DNA of 64,000 bases from Ziziphus jujuba (Eukaryota; Streptophyta; Magnoliopsida; Rosales; Rhamnaceae): contig NC_083387.1 in assembly GCF_031755915.1 (NCBI RefSeq), positions 13,785,001 through 13,849,000 of the forward strand, written 5' to 3'. Position 1 is the first letter of the stretch; each line of letters starts with the position of its first letter. Position numbers and translations under genes: made by a program. A model generated the notes under the pieces. That model was not told the DNA's origin. It did no database searches and worked only from the letters and a program-made list of their open reading frames with translations. Shown here piece after piece: positions 45,557-57,429 of this stretch.

Positions 45557-48500
45557 TTGGCATCATATCATCTAATTTTGATGTTTCCTCTTCCCCTTAA
45601 TTCAGTAGGAAAAACTATCATTTTGGGATTGTTAAGTGCAATCATATTTGAAGGTATCAGTATTTGGGAATTTGTGATGAATGAAATTAAGACCGCTCCC
45701 TTGCCTACAAAGCCAACTTTAAATCAAATTAGACAACATGAAGAGAAGAAATGAAAGGGATCAAAGGCTTTATCCTGCATTTATGCCGTTCTTTCAAGGA
45801 TCATTAATTGTGATAAAGCTAAAAAGGCTTGGGACAAGTTGGAAAATAAATTTTTTCAAAAAATGCCAAGGTGAAAACTGTTGACCTCCTTACACTTAGA
45901 AGAGAATTTGAGATGTTAAGGATGGTGGAGTCTGATCATAGCCTATGCAACCAAGGTGATGACAATTGTTAATCAAATATAGCTTGCTGAAGATCGATTC
46001 TTTGAATAAAGGGTTGTGAAGAAGATCATGGTGAGTGTCTTAGATAAATATGAATTAAAGATTTTAGTTATTAAGGACTCATATGATTTGGATCCTTTAT
46101 CGTTTGTTGAGTTGATAAGCAAACTCCAAGCTCATGAGCAAAGGGATGCAATCTGTAATTCTGAATAGGATGAACATTTTAGGTTAAGTCTAAGGGTAAG
46201 AAACCAGCTTCAAAATCTGATTTAAAGTTTAAAGTCAACTATAGAAAAATGGGACTAAGAGTAAATGAAGATCATATATATATATATATTAAAGGAAAGT
46301 TTCTTTCGTGCCGTCATTGTAAAAGGAACAATAACTCTAGAAGAATTTTTATTTCAAGATCAACTAGATCTATCATTGCAACTTTTGTAAAAAGGATGGT
46401 CATCAAGAGAACTTTGTCACGTTAAACAAGATTAAGAATCTGAAAAGCCTTGCAACAAGCCAATTGAGTTGATGAGCAAAAACAAGATATAGAATACTTG
46501 TTTATGGCCTCATAGATTGATAATAAAGCATATTATAGTACATGGTTAATTGATAGTGATTGCACTTCACACATAGCTAAAGATTTACATCTTTTTAGCC
46601 ATATTATTAAACTATTTGGACTAAGGCAATGCTTAGACATGGAAAGATAGTTCTTCCAAAAGGAAAATTTATGGTAACCATGTACACTTATCAAGGATAA
46701 ATGCATATTGTTAGTGTTTTATTTGTCCCAAGATTATCACAAAATTTGTTAAGTATTGTTTAGTTACTGCACAACTATTTTCTAGTACTTTTTAAAAATC
46801 TAGTTGTACCATTATGATCCACATTGAGTTAAGATTGTTAGGATCAAGATGGTACATTATCATACTTTAATTGCTAAAGTTAATTAGAATCGAGATTACA
46901 TCAACGATTTGGTCACTACAGTGACAAGGCATTCAAGTTTTTACATACTAAAAATATGGTTATGATTTTCTTGGTTTTGACTCTTTTGATGCAATTTGTG
47001 AAAGTTGTCAAGAAGAAAAAATGCATAAGCTACCTTTCTCGAAGGGTAGTAGTTTAAGAGATAAGAAGAAAGGTGAATTGGTACACATAGATGTTTATGG
47101 TCCTATGCATATTTCTTTATTTGGCAATAATAAATATCGTATTTTGTTTATTAATGACTTGATAAGGATGACATGGGTATATATTTTGAGTGAAAAGGCT
47201 AAGTTATTTGATGTCTTCGAGAACTTTGTTAGTTTGTTGGAGAATCAAAGTGGTTGCACTTTTAAAACTTTAAGACCAGACAATTGAAAGGAGTATAAAT
47301 TCAAGCAATTTGACTGGTTTTGTGAGGATTTGGGTATACCATCATCAATTATCATTCCTTACACACCTAAAAAGAATGGTATATTTAAGAGGAAGAACCG
47401 AATGATGATGAAGATGGCAAGATGCATGCTGTCCGCTAAGAAGTTGCCAAAGAATTTATGAGTTGAAGTAGTTTGTACCTTAATTTATCTACTCAATAGA
47501 CTACCCATGAGAGCTGTAGATGGGAAAACTCCTTACAAGGCTTGGATAGGTAAAAAGCCTTCAGTTAAACATTTGACAATTTTTTGCTCTATTTGTTATT
47601 CTTTAATTCCTTTTGTTAAAAGGTCTAAACTTGATGAGAAGGTTGTTAAAGGAGTTTTAGCTAGATGTGCTACAAATGCTAAGGGGTACTGAATTTATGA
47701 CTCAGAGACAAAATCAGTTCTCTTAAGCCATGATATTATCTTTGAGAAAGGTTGTCATTGGTATTTTGAGTCTAATTTATCCACCAATGGTGAGAATTTT
47801 ATTTCCGATGACTCAACTACTTTGATTGAAGCTATAAGAAATGAATCTACCTACACGATAAAGACTTTTGTTGATATTTATGAAAAGTGCAGATTGATGA
47901 GTAGAGAACCAACTTCCTATATTAAGGTTTATAAATAAACTAATTGGATTGCTACAATGGAAGTTGAAATTGGTATAATCGAGACGAATGATGCGTGGGA
48001 TTTGATCGCATAACCCTAAGGCAAAAATATAATTGGAGTCAAGTAAGTGTATATAGTTAACTTCGACTCGGATAGCATAATCAACAAGTATAAGGTAATA
48101 TTAGTTGTTAAGGGTTATGCATAACAACCTGGAGTTGAATTTGGTGATAATTTTACACCGGTTGCAGGTCTATTATTAGTTTGGTAATTTCTTTTGTAGC
48201 TCAATTGTGGTGAAAGAATTTTCATTTGGATATTAAATCGAATTTTTTGAATGGTTGGCTTGAGGAATGGATATATGTAGATCAATCTGAAGGCTCAGTA
48301 ATGGAATGCCATGAAGATAAGGTTTATTGCTTGAAGAAGGCACTTTATGGACTAAACCAAGCACCAAGGGATTGGTATAGTAAAATTGATATTATATGGT
48401 TCAACAAGGTTTTAAAAAGAGTGTCTATGATGCTAACTTGTATATCAAGGTTGGTGATAATTCCAGGCAGCTTATTTTTTCTACTTTGTTGATGATATGT

Positions 48501-49440
48501 TGGTGACAGATAATGATCTACTCATGGTGCAAAATTTTAAAGCTGATGTAGAAAAAAATGTTTGAGATGTCAGATTTAAGTCATATGAATTTAGATTTGA
48601 GTCATATGAATTATTTTCTTTGATGGAGGTTCATTAAAGGGAGATTGATATTGTTTTTTTCACAACAAAAAAATATGCTTAGAACGTGTTGAAGAAGCTT
48701 AAGATGGATAGTTGTAACTTTATTTCAATTCCTTTTGTTGTGAATTTAAAAGTTTCAAGAATGATGGTGAGAAACTTTCAAATCCCATAACTTCTAGAAG
48801 TTTGATTGGGAATTTACTTTATTTGATAGCCACTACACCATATTTGATGTTTTTGGCTAGTTTACTTTTAACATATATGACTTTACCCGGTGAAATTCAT
48901 TATGATATATTAGAAAAGTACCCATGAAGTTGAAGGGTATTCTTGATTTTTCGAATTTGGTTTGAATCTATTGGAGTGTTGAATTTGCATAGTTATTATG
49001 ATTGTAATTGGGCTAGATGTGGTGGTAACTCTGAAAGCACATCAAGCTATGCTTTTTCTCTTGGTTTTGGTGTTTGCTCATGGAAATCAAAAAAGCAAAA
49101 AGTTGTAGCACAATCTACTACTAAAGCAGAATATATTTCTGCAGCAACGACTTCGAATCAAGCAATATGACTTCATAATTTGCTTGGTAATTCATGATTT
49201 AAGCAAGAAGATCTTACAGAACTACTTTCTGATAACAAGTAGGTTATTGCTATTGACATGGTAGAACTAAACACATCAAAGCTAAGCTTCATATGGTGAG
49301 CGATGCACAAAAGGTTGGTGAAATTAATGTCACCATTGCAGTTTAACTTACAACTTGTAGACATTCTTACAAAAGCATTACTATGTAGACAATTTGAATT
49401 CTTGGGTAGCAAATTGGATTTAATTAAGAAAACCCTTAAG
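45557..49440 (+). pseudogene. gag-pol remnant of the degenerate copia element
   Basis: Visible pieces: gag start (MASYHLILMF, 45557) and a later gag block (about 46020-46165, SFVELISKLQAHEQRD); a zinc-knuckle trace at 46372-46420 (YHCNFCKKDGHQENF, with the last Cys lost); integrase with LVHIDVYGPM (47077) and PYTPKKNGI; the post-integrase domain (47507-47692); reverse transcriptase with [14 protein letters not shown] and [17 protein letters not shown] (48247-48390); RNase H with SWKSKKQKVVAQSTTKAEYI (from 49079). Many stops and frameshifts. The residues differ from the two nested elements, so it is another copia lineage. Confidence 0.9.
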
Positions 49441-49446
49441 GAGGAG

Positions 49447-49790
49447 CGTTAAAAGCTGTGAGATTTTATTTTAGGAAAGTATAAATATTTTAAGTTTTAT
49501 TTATTTATGTTTTGATTTTATAGTCAGTTTCCTATTCTTATGTTTGTTGACTTTCATTTTCTTATATTTGTTTAGTTTTTTACTCCTAGGATTTTATGTT
49601 TACAAATAAGCCTCTAAGCCCATTTTCTGTTTCATTTAGATTGTTATTTTAATAATACAATTTCTATCATTCTTTTTCTTCTCTAATTTTTCTAGTTTTC
49701 AATTTTTCTTTTTTGTTTTTTCAAAGTTTAGTGTAATTTTGAAATTTTATTTTTATTTTTTATTTTCTATTGCTAGTTTTTTTCTCAACA
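49447..49790 (+). repeat. 3' LTR of the degenerate copia element
   Basis: 344 bp, from CGTTAAAAGCTGTGAG to CTCAACA. It is the only full LTR of this element. The 5' mate is truncated. Confidence 0.75.
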
Positions 49791-51539
49791 GTAGCAAATG
49801 AGTTTTGAATTGTAAAAAGGAGGTTATAACTATGATAAGTTATGAAAAGAGTTAAGTTCAACAAGAGTTTGGGTGTTGATGATGTAGAAGACCCTTGATT
49901 AAATTTGTTATAGAAAGACGTTCATTTTATATCAAGAATTTTAATCCAGGACATCTAACGTCATAGAAAAACATTCATCTTATGTCAAGAATTTTAATCC
50001 ATAACATCTAAAGTCTAAGATGCTGGAACACACAATTTCCCAATTAGTCAAACTTTCTCCTTGACTATAGAGGATGCCTGTAATTTGATATAAAAAATCT
50101 TTTCATAATAGTAAAAGCTTTTGTGTCAGTTCTTGTTTGATCTTTTTTAGTTTCTCTACAAAACTTCCAAGTCCCTTAAACCAACCTACTTGGTGGGATA
50201 GCAAAATGTCTTGTCTCAATGCAGGGAAAAAAAGTATACCATTCCCACATATATATATATATATATATATAGAATTTTGATATAGTAAGGACGTTGTGAG
50301 AATCTTCTGGTCAGGACATCATATGTGGCAAGTCATGTCATTAGTGTTGGTTGCCACACAGAAAAAAGATTATAAATCAAATTTAAAAAAAAAAATCTAG
50401 TTAACCTTTTTATAACAATTCTAAGTAGATTCATGTAAATTTGATAGGGTTTAAACTTTTTAAGTTTTATTTTATAAAAAAAAACAAAAGATATTAAAAT
50501 AATATAGTATTAGTTAGATGATGTGGCTTGTCAAATAGACTGTCTTTACTATAAAATCCTAACCATGGCCTTACTATATCAGATCTATATTTTTATCTAA
50601 ATTTGGTGGTATTAATTATTTATTGATATATATATATATATATATTATAGTTATAAAGCAATTAAATTTAATAGTAAGAAAGATTATTTATATATGATAT
50701 CAATAAAAAAATATATTTTTTTCACATTAATTTTTTTAATTATTAAATGTTATTTAAAATTTGTGGAAACAAGCTTCCTTCATTGGGGGATCACCTTAGT
50801 ACTTCGTTTTAAAAGAAATAGGTTATGAGGATAGAATGGAAAATAATAATAATAATAGTAATAATAAAGATACTCTACTCCACTTCATTGCCATTTCTAC
50901 CCAACAAGAAGCTTTCTCATCGTAAGGTTGCTTTGAGGCAGCTATGTAATTCCTCATTCCTATAATCGATAAGCCCACCAAAAGTAGTAAATATAGCTCA
51001 ATAACTTCTGGTAAAAACCCCTTTAGGAAGAAGAAAGACACATATGATGAAGTATGGAAGGGCTTATACAATTGATTTAATTAAAACCTTTTTTTTGCCT
51101 TCTCAATAAAATCATCAAGAAATAACTTATTATTAGTACCCCAAATAGACAAAAATCCAAGATAAGAACCTGAGTCATAAAAGGGACCAGGTGAACTTTT
51201 GGATTTGATGTTTTTTTCTAGTTGTACTCATGTTAGAACTAAAGAAGAGACCAAATTTCCGTAGGTTAATATGTTACAGTACAAATCCAAACATCTTTTA
51301 AGCTCAACACCCTTAACATAGTTGGCTCTTATTAAGAATATACTATCATTTGCAAAAAATAAACTGGAAATAATCGAAAAATACCTTGAAATTATAAACC
51401 CGTGCAATGTGCCATAATGGACAGATTTCTTTATTATTGATGATAATGAATTCACCATTAGGATGAACTGATATGATTACCATGGTTCACCTTTGTGTAA
51501 CCTTTTAGAAGGAATAAAAGAAATACTAGGTGATCCACT
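49791..51539. other. Intergenic region between two copia elements
   Basis: Contains a 53-bp two-copy tandem repeat (49910 and 49963, ATAGAAA.AC.TTCAT.TTAT), (TA)n at 50250-50271 and 50621-50645, the MITE described separately, and an AATAAT microsatellite at 50842-50866. Open frames at 50823-51071 and 51228-51458 on the - strand show no recognisable domain. Confidence 0.5.
50278..50582. mobile_element. MITE with TGATATAGTAAGG terminal inverted repeats
   Basis: The left end TGATATAGTAAGGACGTTGT and the right end (complement TGATATAGTAAGGCCATGG) are inverted repeats. The subterminal parts also pair: TGGCAAGTCATGTCATTAG on the left with GACAAGCCACATCATCTAA, the complement of the right. About 305 bp, no coding capacity. 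I could not settle a target duplication. Confidence 0.75.
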
Positions 51540-51573
51540 AATCAAAAGACGATAACAAGAAGATACCAAGAAA

Positions 51574-54500
51574 TTGCATGAGAATTGGAAGCATTCTAAG
51601 AAGTGTTGCATGATGATGATGGAATGCTATATGGATGAATCTATATATACTAGTATTCCAAAGTTGAACACTGGAAAAATGTTTCTTGAGGAAATTGAAA
51701 AGAATTTTATTAAATTTAACATGAATGAGAAGTATCATTACTTCGATCTTCTAAACAATACCAGTTATGATGGGTTTAAAGGAGTGAGGGAGCATATTAT
51801 CTTACTATACTCTTATTACAACAAGCTTAAGGACTTTAAGATGGACATTGAAGAGGAGTTCTTAACCTACCCCATAGTGAGGAGTCTTCCATTTCAATTT
51901 GACAGTATAAAGTCAAGCCTGAATACTAAGAAAGAAGGATGCAACTTGGAGAAATTGACTACCATTCTTGTCAAGTAAGACAATGATATCAAGTTGAATA
52001 GGTTGAGGTCATTCGCTATGATATCACATCAAGGGGACAAATCCAAGAAGTTTTTTTTCTAAAGAAAGGATGAGGATTTTAGCTCAATAAGAAGAAGCTT
52101 TCAGATGTGAAGTTCAAAGAACATAAGAAAGGTGCTTCATCCTCAAGTGAGAAAAAGAGTACTTCAGTGGGAAGTTCAATTATTGCAACAAAATTGGATG
52201 CAAGAAGGCTGACTGTTGGAGGTTGAAAGGAAGCAAAAAAGGAGAAGTAATCTCTTTATGAGTGAGACAAATATTATTGATGTGCCTATCAATGCTTGGT
52301 CGTTGTATACTGAAGCAACAATTTAAGTTACTAATTCATTGTAGGGATGATAAGTCAAAGGAGCCAATCAATCTTAAGCAATATGTTTATATAGGAGATA
52401 GCTTAATAATAAAGATGTATATCATGGGAACAATTAAGCTTAAGCTTGCCACAGGATATGTTTTAAAGTTGTAAGAACTTTCTTATGTATCCTTAATAAT
52501 AAGGATTTTGTTATCTATTTCTCTTTTAGATAGTCAAGGTTCAATTTTTTGTTTGGTACTAACAAAGTTGAACTTCATAAAAATGGTAAACATGTTGGCT
52601 ATAAAACTTTATGTGGTAATTTATATCAACTTGATTTATTTGGTAGTGGTCTCAATTTTTCTGTTATTTCTATAATGATAATTCTGCTACATTGTGACAT
52701 GTGCATTTGGGATACATTTCTAAGCATAGAATGAAAAGACTAGTGAATGATGGAATACTTTCTAATCTTGATTTCTTTGATTTGTCAACTTGTATTGAAT
52801 GTATAAAGGGCAAGTTAACTTTCAAAGTTAGGAAGGATAAAATTGCAAGGTGTGGAGATATTTAAGAGTTAATCCACATTGATATATGTGGACTTTTCAC
52901 ACTAACTGTTTTAGATGGTTATAGATATTTTATTATCTTTATTGATGACTTCTCTCATTATGGATATGTTAAGTTTATCTGTGAGAAGACAAATTCCTTG
53001 GTTGACTTTTAAGGAGTTTAATGTTAAGATGGAACTTCAAAAGAATAAAAAGCTAAAAGCTATGAGATTTGATAGGGGTGGTGAATTTTACGATAGATAT
53101 GACAAGAGTGGATGGAATCGAAGGCCATTACCAATTTATTTGAATGAGTACGACATTGATACATAATACACAATGCTTTATTCTCCTCTACAGAATGGCA
53201 TAGCCAAGAGGAGAAATCGCATTTTGTTGGATATGATGCGATGCATGCTGGCAAATTACATGTGGGGGAAAGCTTTGAGGACATCGGCCTATATTTTGAA
53301 TCAAGTGCTTAGCAAATCTATTGCTAAAACTCCTTTTAATTTGTAGTTAGGGAGAAAACCTAACCTACACCATATTCAAGTATAAGGTTGCAATGAGGCC
53401 TGATTTATAATCCCTAAATTAAGAAGTTGGATCATAAAAGCATTAATGGTTATTTTTTTTGGCTTTTTTATAGGATCCAAGGGTTCCAGATTTTTTTGTC
53501 CATCTCACACCACTAGGATCATTGAGTTGGATAAGGCTATTTACTTTGACTATGATTTTGGATTTGATGACAGCAAGGATCCAAGGGAGTTTCAATTCAG
53601 AGAAGAAGGTGCTTTCATTCCCAGTGTTGATGTTCCTGACATAGATTCGTTAATGCTCCAATGGTCGATCAGGATGAAACTATTATTGAAAAGCAAGATG
53701 TTCTAGCTGCTACAGATGCTGATGTTCCTTTGAGAAGATCACAAGGGCTCGAAAATACATTATATTGGATGGCTATGAGGTTTATTTGAAGGAGCACGAG
53801 TTTAACATAAGTGATTATCAGATTTAGTGACTTACAAGGAGGCCACAAGCAGTTCGCATTTAAATTTTTAGTTAGATATAATGGAAGATAAGATGAAATC
53901 CACGGCATTAAATGGTGTATAAGACTTGGTTGAGTTATTGAATGATACTGAACCAATTGGGTGCAAATGGGTATTTAAGACTAAAAGAAACTTTAATGGT
54001 CAAATGGAGATGTTAACGGCTAGACTTATTGCCAAAAGGGTTAGCAAGAAAAAGAGAATTGATTACACAGATATATTTTCTCCTGTATCCATAAAGGATT
54101 TTTGTAGAATTATTATGGCGATTATGGCTCATTATGACTTCGAGTTACATTAGACGGATGTTATAACTACTTTTCTGAATGGTGATTTGTATGAGGACTT
54201 GTATATGGCTCAACCAATTGGCTTCCAACTAGTGAGGAATGGTAACTGCTTTTCTGAATGATGATTTGTTAAGCAGGCTTTGAGGTAGTGGTATCTCAAG
54301 TTTGATGAAGCTGTTATAAAAAATGACTTTAACGAGAATGTTATTGATGGGCGTATATATATGAAGGTTAGTAGGGAGTAGTTTCATATTCCGAGTATTG
54401 TATGTTGATGACATACTTTTGGCTATCAATCATGGTATTATATGTTGATGACATACTCTTGGCTATCAATCACACTGACCTACTGACTGAGATAAAGCAG

Positions 54501-55150
54501 ATGTTTTGCAACCATTTTGATATGAAAAATTTTGGTGAGATTTATTTTGTTTTGGGCATCAAGATTGTTTGAGAGAAGATTAATTATGTGTTACTGTTGT
54601 CTCAGAGAAGCTTTATTGATAGGATCTTTAAAAGGTTCGATATGCACACTTGTTCTTATGGAGTTACACCAGCCATAAAGGTTGAAGGGCTTTTGAAGAA
54701 CCAATGTTCCAATATTGATGGAGACAGACGATGAAAAACATCCGTTATTTTTCTGTAGTTAATGGTTTGATGTATACTCAAGTTTGTACATGGCCTGATA
54801 TAGCTTTTGCAGTAAGTGTGCTTGGTAGATTTATGAGCAATCCTATTCCTATTCATTGCTAAAAAATTAAGAAGGTATTTACCTACTTTCAGAGTACTAA
54901 AAATTATATTTTGACATATTGGTGCACCAACTTTTTGATATAGTTGGTTACAGCGATATAGATTATAAAAGTTATGTGAATAATAAGAAATCTACCATTG
55001 AATATATATTTATTATAGTATGAGGATTTGTACTTTGATGGAGTGTCAAACAATCTGTGAAAGTATTCTCGACTATGGAAATAGGATATGTGGCATTTTA
55101 TGAGGAGCATGTATCCTACACAAGATTATTGGATAGTTGAGACTATGCAG
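51574..55150 (+). pseudogene. gag-pol remnant of the truncated copia element
   Basis: gag is the best-kept part (51574-51978, 134 codons open, with HIILLYSYYNKLKDFKMDI and LPFQFDSIKSSLNT). A degraded zinc knuckle lies near 52168-52225. Integrase reads LIHIDICGLF (52870) and FIDDFSHYGYVKF, then MRFDRGGEF (53061) and NGIAKRRNR. Reverse transcriptase reads PIGCKWVFKTKRN (53944) and YVDD twice because of a 40-bp tandem duplication. RNase H and the tail are badly broken. No intact frame exists. Confidence 0.9.
54400..54479 (+). repeat. 40-bp tandem duplication of the reverse-transcriptase active site
   Basis: TATGTTGATGACATACT.TT followed by GGCTATCAATCA occurs at 54401 and 54441. Each copy carries the YVDD codons. 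The 40-bp length shifts the frame. Confidence 0.95.
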
Positions 55151-55621
55151 ATCAGTGAGACTTTATTATTTAATCTGCAATAATATCCATGTTGAGTATT
55201 ATTTATTTCTTTGAGTATTGTATTATTGAGAAATATATTGATGTATGTTGATCATTATTTATTTATGACATATATATTATACATATTGTTGCTTTTTATA
55301 TTCATAAGTCTAGTTAAGACTTTTAGTTTGTATATATATATGTTGATCCATAGGTACCATGGTAAATCTCTACTATCTAGTTTAAATATATTGTTGTATC
55401 CTATCGATACACACAATACTATGGCATACAAAGTGCTCAATTAAAATGGTATCTAGTTTTTGGGAGAATTATTGAAATAATATCTACTATTTAATCTGTT
55501 ATTTGGTTGTGTCCTGTCGACATGCTATATATTTAGATAAAATGATGTTTTCTTTTAGAAGATTTTGTAGTAGGTGAGTTTTGATAATATATGTAATTAA
55601 TATACAGTTCAAGTGGGAGAA

Positions 55622-56196
55622 TGTTGGATATATATGTTATTATATAGACTTGCTATAATCAATAACTTACTTACAAGGCTTATTTGTGTTATTAATGAGA
55701 CTGACTTATTTATTGACTTATGTAGTAAAGTCCTTAGACATATACTCTCTGTAGTAGTCCAATTGGTTCATTGGATTAGTGGACCAGCTCAATTTATAGG
55801 CCCATTTGGTTTATTTATATTTTTTTATTATATATACATATATTTAAATTATTATTTTGATGTGTGTTAAAATTAATAGGTAAGCCATATGATTTGCACA
55901 TGAGTTCAGTTTTTAAAAGTCTAAAGCTTTGTTAATAGAGCAAGTTAGAGATAACACGTACTCTATATTCCTTAGTTTTTGAAAGATCACTACTTATCTT
56001 TAGAGAAAATATTAAAGAGCAGTATGTCCATTTAGACACTGCTATCACATATTTTCTATTTTGCAAGATCATTGATCAAAATTATCAATGACTGCTTTTT
56101 GAGATTAGTAGTTCTATCATTTATTTATTTCTCTGTGAAATTTATTGTGTGTATGATCTATGGGATTTGTAGTGTATATTATTATTAATTCCAACA
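55622..56196 (+). repeat. 3' LTR of the truncated copia element
   Basis: It begins TGTTGGATATATATG after GTGGGAGAA and ends AATTCCAACA, giving TGTTGG/CCAACA inverted ends, the usual LTR signature. There is no mate in the window. Confidence 0.75.
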
Positions 56197-56760
56197 TAAC
56201 CAACCAAATAATAACATGTATACCTTTCGTAGATATGTTAATAGATTATATGGTATTTGTATATTCTTGGTAGATATATTGGTAGATTAGATGGTGTTTG
56301 TCGCAGATGGTACCTGTAACGTTACTTAAATCTCAAGCAGTTAATGCACTGCGACATATTAATACAATCATGGAATGGATAACCAACCAAATGATAATAT
56401 ATATACCCTTCATAGGTATGCTAATAGATTAGTTAGTTCTATATATCTTTGGTCGATATGTTAGTAGATTAGATGGTTCTTGTAACAAATGGTGCCTATA
56501 GCATTATTTAAGTCTCATGTAGTTAATAGAATATATATGCATATACTTTTCTATGTAATTTTATATTTAGTACATTAACTACTTGAGCAATGCTACAGAC
56601 ATAATATATTCTACCAACATATCTATCAACAATATACGTATTATTATTTGATTGACTAACATATTAATATAATCCAGAAATAAACACATGTTTTACTATT
56701 TAATTGGTTAACATAATAATATAATTCAAAAATGGATAACTAATCATATCTAACAGGTAT
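56196..56760. repeat. Direct and inverted repeat cluster (foldback element)
   Basis: AACCAACCAAAT.ATAA.ATGTATACC begins at about 56198 and again at about 56381 (offset about 183 bp), each followed by GATATGTTA.TAGATTA.ATGGT.TTTGT. A third, inverted copy occupies about 56578-56690 (complement includes GTCAATCAAATAATAATACGT and GATATGTTGGTAGA). The second and third copies form a stem-loop. It directly abuts the copia LTR end. Confidence 0.75.
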
Positions 56761-57429
56761 AATGAATGCCTAGATGATGTTATCATATTAATCTTAACTG
56801 CTTCTATCTAATAAAAGCACACATTTATTTAGTTTGTTTGTTTGTATGATTTTTTTTTCTTTTTTTACCTTCTGCATTGTAAGGAGAACTTCTCCTCTCT
56901 AAGTGAAAAGGTCAATAATTATAACAAATTAAGCTCCTATATTTTGCATGGAAGGAGAAAATCTATCCAACTATATGCGTTCATGTCATGCATTCTGTAA
57001 CTTCCAACTACCACTTGTGACTATCAATATCACGCATTCAAACAAGTTGCGATGATAGAGTGAAGTAATAATAGTCTAATGAATACAAACACCGACTTAA
57101 TCAACTAGAAATAAATAAGAAGTCATTTATTTTAGCGATTTATACATATCTTTGTTTACTTTTCTTTTTTTCTTTTTTTACTTTAAAAAAAAAAAAAAAA
57201 AAACTCTTGTTGTCAATAAATTTAAAAAAGAAAAATGGACGTCTTGATTTTTTGCCTTATTGTCGACCAAAACACAGAGAGAACTAGGAAGAATACCGGA
57301 TTGAACGCTATCTAACTACTAAAATATCTTGTACTCTTATCAGTCTGTCTTGGGTTCACTAGGATTATCAGATAATTATATTTATATCAACAAAACCTTA
57401 ACATAGTAATAATTGAAACTGGGAATAAA
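56761..57429. other. AT-rich spacer with one copy of the dispersed P2-flank module
   Basis: 56880-57110 holds a copy of the module also seen at 57930-58095 and, inverted, 23830-24060: GGTCAATAATTATAACAAATT, TTTTGCATG, TCATGCATTCTGTAACTT.CAACTACCACTTGTGA. Poly-A at 57185-57203. No gene was seen. Confidence 0.6.

Larger units (their letters stand above)
45271..49790 (+). mobile_element. Degenerate Ty1/copia element
   Basis: A 5' LTR remnant (about 45271-45495) and a 3' LTR (49447-49790) share CCTAGGATTTTATG.TTA.AAATA, ATTTCTATCATTCTT, and TTTTTCTAGTTTTCAATTT. The 5' LTR lacks its first 130 bp or so, where a (TA)n tract lies. The 3' LTR follows a purine tract (AAGGAGGAG) and starts CGTT, presumably mutated from TGTT; it ends CTCAACA. 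No target duplication could be verified because of the 5' loss. Internal coding is on the + strand in copia order. Confidence 0.85.
51540..56196 (+). mobile_element. 5'-truncated Ty1/copia element
   Basis: A + strand copia polyprotein remnant runs from gag (about 51574) to RNase H (about 55150), followed by a polypurine tract (CAAGTGGGAGAA) and an LTR at 55622-56196. No matching 5' LTR is present upstream, so the left end is lost or beyond recognition. It is a different lineage from the three copia elements to its left. Confidence 0.85.

Noticed and set aside
45557..45754. 65-codon frame considered as a small host membrane protein
   Set aside because: Its position directly after the 5' LTR remnant and the order of the following domains make it the gag start of the copia element.
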